Source of the DNA: Candidatus Zhuqueibacterota bacterium
GTDB lineage: Bacteria > Zhuqueibacterota > Zhuqueibacteria > Zhuqueibacterales > Zhuqueibacteraceae
DNA length: 64,000 bases
Direction: 5' to 3'
Assembly (NCBI GenBank): GCA_022616415.1
Contig: JAKEEU010000256.1
Location: 32,709-96,708 of the forward strand
In this document: piece after piece, positions 60,734 to 64,000 of the stretch
How positions within the stretch are numbered: position 1 is the first letter of the stretch
Layout of the letters: each line of letters opens with the position of its first letter
The notes under the pieces: generated by a model
What the model was told of the DNA's origin: nothing
What the model saw: only the letters and a program-made list of their open reading frames with translations
Database searches by the model: none
Position numbers and translations under genes: made by a program

Positions 60734-63586
60734 ATGAAGAACATGGTTAGAACCTCAGTCGTTGTCATCATCATCTTGATGGCGCCAAGCGCGTTCGCGC
60801 AAAACAGCGGGCGTCTCAAAGGCAAAGTGGTGGACGCGCAGACCGGCGAGCCTTTGCCTAGCGCTAATGTCTTCATCGATCAAACTACCATGGGCGCGGC
60901 GACAGATTTGGACGGCGTTTATACAATCAACGCGATTCCGCCCGGAACCTACACAGTCGTCACCTCGATGCTCGGATATGCGAAGGTTCAGGTTAACGGC
61001 GTCAAAATAACGGACAAGGAAGTGGTCGTACTCGATTTCCCTTTGAAGCCGGAAGCGATAGTAGGCGAGGCGGTCGTCGTCGAAGTTGAGGCGTTAAAGA
61101 ACACCGAGGCGGCTTTGCTGCGCAATCGCCAAAAAGCCAGCGCGGTCAGCGATGCGATCAGTGCTGAAGCGATTTCCCGCTCGGGCAGCGGCACGGCAGC
61201 AGAGGCAATGGAGCAAGTGACTGGCGCTTCAGTGATTGACGGCAAGTATGTGTACGTGCGCGGCCTCGGCGACCGCTACATGAATACCCAGCTCAATGGC
61301 TCGGCGCTGCCAAGCTCGAATCCTGACCGTAATACCGTGGCGTTCGATTTGTTTCCGAGCAAGCTGCTGGAAAACATCGTCACCGTCAAAACCTTCACCC
61401 CGGATAAACCCGGAAATTTCACCGGCGGCAGCGTGGACATTGCCACGCGCTCTTTTCCTGAAAATTTTTCCTTGTCTTTTACGGTTGGCTCTTCCTTCAA
61501 TACTCAAGTTACCTTGAAAGAAAATTTCCTGACTTATCCCGGTGGCAAAAGAGACTGGTTAGCATTTGACGACGGCACACGCGAGCTTCCCACTGCCGTG
61601 GCTAATTCTGCAAATGGCATTCCAAACGTGGGCGCGGCATTCACAAATCGCGAGGCGGCCTACAAGCTCGACCGCGCCTCCGAATCCTTCAACTCGGTGA
61701 TGGCGCCTTCAACCAAAACCGGCCCTTTGGATCAAAGCTACGCTTTCTCCATCGGGAATCAGACCTCACTTTTCGGCAAGCAATTGGGCTATCTGGGGAG
61801 TTTAACTTACAGCCGGGGATATTCTTCCTACACTGGCGGCGTCACCGGGCAATATCAACTCACCGGCAAAGTCAGCGAAGTGGAAGAATTGAATAAACTT
61901 TCCAGATTTGACGACAACAGAAGCATAGACGAAGTGTTGTGGGGCGGCCTGATTAACCTGTCTTATAAATTATCTGCCAACCATCAGCTTTCTTCAAACT
62001 ACATCTACAATCGCGCCGCGGAGTCGTCAACGCGTTATCAAAACGGCGAGCTGCCGCGCGATTTGGCGCCAGGCACGTTTTATGAAACGAGAACACTGCA
62101 ATACACCGAACGCGAGCTGCGCTCGGCGCAATTGAGCGGCTCGCACCTCCTGCCCTCGGTGTGGAACGCGCGCCTCGAATGGACCGGTTCGTTCACGAAC
62201 TCCAGGCAGCAAGAGCCTGATCTGCGTTATTTCAGCAATGACTATACCCCTGCGGCAAACACGACGCACTACAACATCAGCGCCTCCAACTATCCACGCC
62301 CGGCGCATTATTATCGGGACATGGATGAAGAACAATGGGAAGGCAATCTGAATATCACCGTGCCGTTCAAGCAATGGCAGGGCTTTGCCAGCAGCTTCAA
62401 ATTCGGCGGCCTGGTGAGCGGCAAAGACCGTCTCTTCCGCGAACGGCGTTACGAATTTCATCAAACTTCCCTCGCGCGTTATAACGGCAATCCGCAACAG
62501 TTTTTTTCCTCGCAGTTTCTGGGCATCGTTGACAGCACCGGCGGACGCTATCGCTTCGGCAACTACATCGTCGATGCCAGTGAATCTTCCAACAATTACG
62601 ACGGCAACCAGGATATTCGAGCATTTTTCGGTATGGTCGACCTGCCTTTGCTGCCGGCGCTGCGTTTCATCGGCGGCGTGCGTTATGAAGAGACGGATAT
62701 TTTAGTCGCCAGCCAGAATCCTGTCAAAGAAAAAGGCGATTTGAAAAACGAAGACGTGCTGCCCTCGCTCAATTTTGTTTATCAATTGAGCTCGACCATG
62801 AATTTGCGCGCGGCTTATGGCAAAACTCTCGCGCGCCCGACCTTCCGCGAGCTGGCGCCTTTTGCTTCGTTCGACTTCGTCGGCGATTTCGTCTTCATCG
62901 GCAATCCGGCTTTGAAACGCACGCTGGTTGACAATTACGACCTGCGCTGGGAATGGTTCTCGCGCCCCGGCGAAATTTACGCGGTGAGCGGTTTTTATAA
63001 ACGTTTTGAAAATCCAATCGAGCGTGCGATCGTTTCCAACAACAATGAAGGCCAGTTTCAAAACGTGGATGAAGCGATCGTCTATGGTGCAGAGTTCGAA
63101 GCACGCAAGCGCCTCGACATCATCAGTCCACGGCTGGCTAATTTTCAAGTCGGCGGCAATTTCTCGCTGATTCATTCCGAGGTTGACATTCCCGCGGTAG
63201 AATTGGCCACGATTCGTGATCTCGATCCCAATGCCAGCGGCAAGCGCGAGCTGCAAGGCCAATCTCCCTATATTTTGAATTTGGATTTCGGTTATGACAA
63301 TCTGAAAACCGGAACGGCGGTGAGCTTGTTCTACAACATCTTTGGCGAGCGTTTATCGGAAGTGAGCCTGGGCGGCACGCCGAATATTTATGAGCAGCCG
63401 CGCGGCTTGCTGGATTTGACTTTGTCCCAACGTGTATGGCAAACCATCACGGTAAAGGTGAGCGCGAAGAATCTGCTGAACAGCGATATTCGCAAAGTGC
63501 ACCACTACAAAGGTGCTGATTACATTTCGCGCGAGCACAAGCTCGGCCGCACACTCTCTTTGAGCTTGACGTATAATGTGAACTAA
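60734..63586 (+). CDS. TonB-dependent outer-membrane receptor with N-terminal carboxypeptidase-like domain
   Basis: The ATG at 60734, ten bases after GAGAGG, gives 950 residues (a GTG two codons earlier is less likely). A signal peptide is cleaved near SAFAQ. Residues about 30-115 form the carboxypeptidase-regulatory-like domain (GKVVDAQTGEPLPSANVFI). The plug contains AEAMEQVTGASVIDGKYVYV and RGLGDRYMNTQLNGSALPS (about 155-220), close to the group of receptors with the RGLGDRY signature. The rest is a barrel ending in LSLSLTYNVN. It imports an unknown ligand using TonB. A structured leader lies upstream, and the secreted protein at 63694 may be its partner. Confidence 0.92.
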   Translation: MKNMVRTSVVVIIILMAPSAFAQNSGRLKGKVVDAQTGEPLPSANVFIDQTTMGAATDLDGVYTINAIPPGTYTVVTSMLGYAKVQVNGVKITDKEVVVLDFPLKPEAIVGEAVVVEVEALKNTEAALLRNRQKASAVSDAISAEAISRSGSGTAAEAMEQVTGASVIDGKYVYVRGLGDRYMNTQLNGSALPSSNPDRNTVAFDLFPSKLLENIVTVKTFTPDKPGNFTGGSVDIATRSFPENFSLSFTVGSSFNTQVTLKENFLTYPGGKRDWLAFDDGTRELPTAVANSANGIPNVGAAFTNREAAYKLDRASESFNSVMAPSTKTGPLDQSYAFSIGNQTSLFGKQLGYLGSLTYSRGYSSYTGGVTGQYQLTGKVSEVEELNKLSRFDDNRSIDEVLWGGLINLSYKLSANHQLSSNYIYNRAAESSTRYQNGELPRDLAPGTFYETRTLQYTERELRSAQLSGSHLLPSVWNARLEWTGSFTNSRQQEPDLRYFSNDYTPAANTTHYNISASNYPRPAHYYRDMDEEQWEGNLNITVPFKQWQGFASSFKFGGLVSGKDRLFRERRYEFHQTSLARYNGNPQQFFSSQFLGIVDSTGGRYRFGNYIVDASESSNNYDGNQDIRAFFGMVDLPLLPALRFIGGVRYEETDILVASQNPVKEKGDLKNEDVLPSLNFVYQLSSTMNLRAAYGKTLARPTFRELAPFASFDFVGDFVFIGNPALKRTLVDNYDLRWEWFSRPGEIYAVSGFYKRFENPIERAIVSNNNEGQFQNVDEAIVYGAEFEARKRLDIISPRLANFQVGGNFSLIHSEVDIPAVELATIRDLDPNASGKRELQGQSPYILNLDFGYDNLKTGTAVSLFYNIFGERLSEVSLGGTPNIYEQPRGLLDLTLSQRVWQTITVKVSAKNLLNSDIRKVHHYKGADYISREHKLGRTLSLSLTYNVN

Positions 63587-63693
63587 GATCTCGTTATTTA
63601 TTTCGCAAGATTTGATCGCGGCTGGCCAGTTCTTTAAATCCGATTTACGCTTATAACTGTTCACTACCTTTAACCTTTTTAGGGAGGTGTTGC

Positions 63694-64000
63694 ATGTGTC
63701 GTCGCATTATGCTACTGTTGCTGTTGTTGCCGATTTTGGCTCTGGCACAGAATCGTCCGATCGTAAACGTTTTTGACGCGGACATCGGCCCCGGCCAAAA
63801 CGTGACGTGGACTGCGAACAATATTTACGTTTTAAACGGATTCGTCTTTGTCGAAGATGGGGCCACATTGAACATTGAAGCCGGTACGGTGATCAAAGGC
63901 AAGCCGGGCCAGGGCGAGAATGCGAGCGCGCTCATCATCGCGCGCGGCGCCAAAATCTTCGCCAACGGCACCCCAACCAATCCGATCATTTTCACAGCAG
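63694..64000 (+). CDS. Secreted beta-helix-like protein, 3' end outside the window
   Basis: ATG 63694 (GGGAGGTG upstream) opens a frame that runs to the window end, about 102 residues. A signal peptide (LLLLLPILALAQ) precedes FDADIGPGQNVTWTANN, then EDGATLNIEAGTVIKG and GENASALIIARGAKI, then GTPTNPIIFTA. This pattern is typical of large FCB surface proteins with a right-handed beta-helix and often a T9SS-type C-terminus. It starts about 107 bases after the receptor gene and may form an outer-membrane unit with it. Its length and C-terminus are not visible. Confidence 0.8.
   Translation, partial: MCRRIMLLLLLLPILALAQNRPIVNVFDADIGPGQNVTWTANNIYVLNGFVFVEDGATLNIEAGTVIKGKPGQGENASALIIARGAKIFANGTPTNPIIFTA

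Overview
The window looks like chromosome of a Gram-negative FCB-group bacterium, most likely an uncultured Calditrichota/KSB1-like lineage. Supporting signs are a TonB-dependent receptor with an N-terminal carboxypeptidase-like domain, a secreted zinc protease ending in a FlgD/T9SS-type tail (YPNPF), a DUF5916 outer-membrane protein, three tripartite-efflux loci and promoter boxes close to the Bacteroidota TAnnTTTG type. The lineage is an inference. I saw no rRNA, tRNA, CRISPR array or transposase.

Region 1 (1-6425, + strand) is the most interesting part. It is a tight, AT-richer operon: an N4/N6 DNA methyltransferase (5' end outside the window), an ECF-sigma-like protein, a 138-residue unknown, an ImmA/IrrE-type zinc peptidase, a NurA-like nuclease, a HerA-like ATPase and a small basic protein. 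It has the form of a defence cassette: modification, a protease-controlled transcription switch, and a nuclease-translocase effector. I cannot match it to a named system.

Region 2 (6426-10130) is a decayed accessory zone. It holds a DUF5678/DUF2283 protein, a small antitoxin-like protein, a DUF4136 lipoprotein, dispersed hairpin repeats, and the remains of a TolC gene and an adaptor gene fused by a deletion in front of an intact RND pump (10131-13709).

Region 3 (13848-31135, - strand) is a long same-strand metal-handling cluster. TolC and CusB-like genes at its 5' end are separated from the CusA-like pump at its 3' end by a CNNM transporter, a DUF4198 protein, a CDF exporter, three or four periplasmic proteins, a DUF5916 protein and an Fe(3+)-type ABC binding protein and permease without an ATPase. 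A His-rich membrane protein precedes it.

Region 4 (31136-40880) mixes functional genes (second CNNM protein, HtpX, stand-alone receiver, ester cyclase, matrixin-like protease) with debris: an NDH-2 5' fragment duplicated 5 kb from a truncated NDH-2 gene, an antitoxin with a broken toxin, and repeats.

Region 5 (40887-51026) has aat, an orphan ABC ATPase/TolC/YIP1 group, the DUF5678/retropepsin-like/cca operon, a HAD phosphatase, a DUF1703 ATPase-nuclease and small unknown proteins. Three genes here share a near-identical promoter element.

Region 6 (51198-60140, - strand except the last gene) is core metabolism and signalling: ppdK, a C-terminal processing protease, tmk, an ArsC-type arsenate reductase, a PhoR/PhoB-like pair and a divergent receiver protein. 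Region 7 (60141-64000) has a structured leader, the TonB-dependent receptor and the start of a secreted protein cut by the window end.
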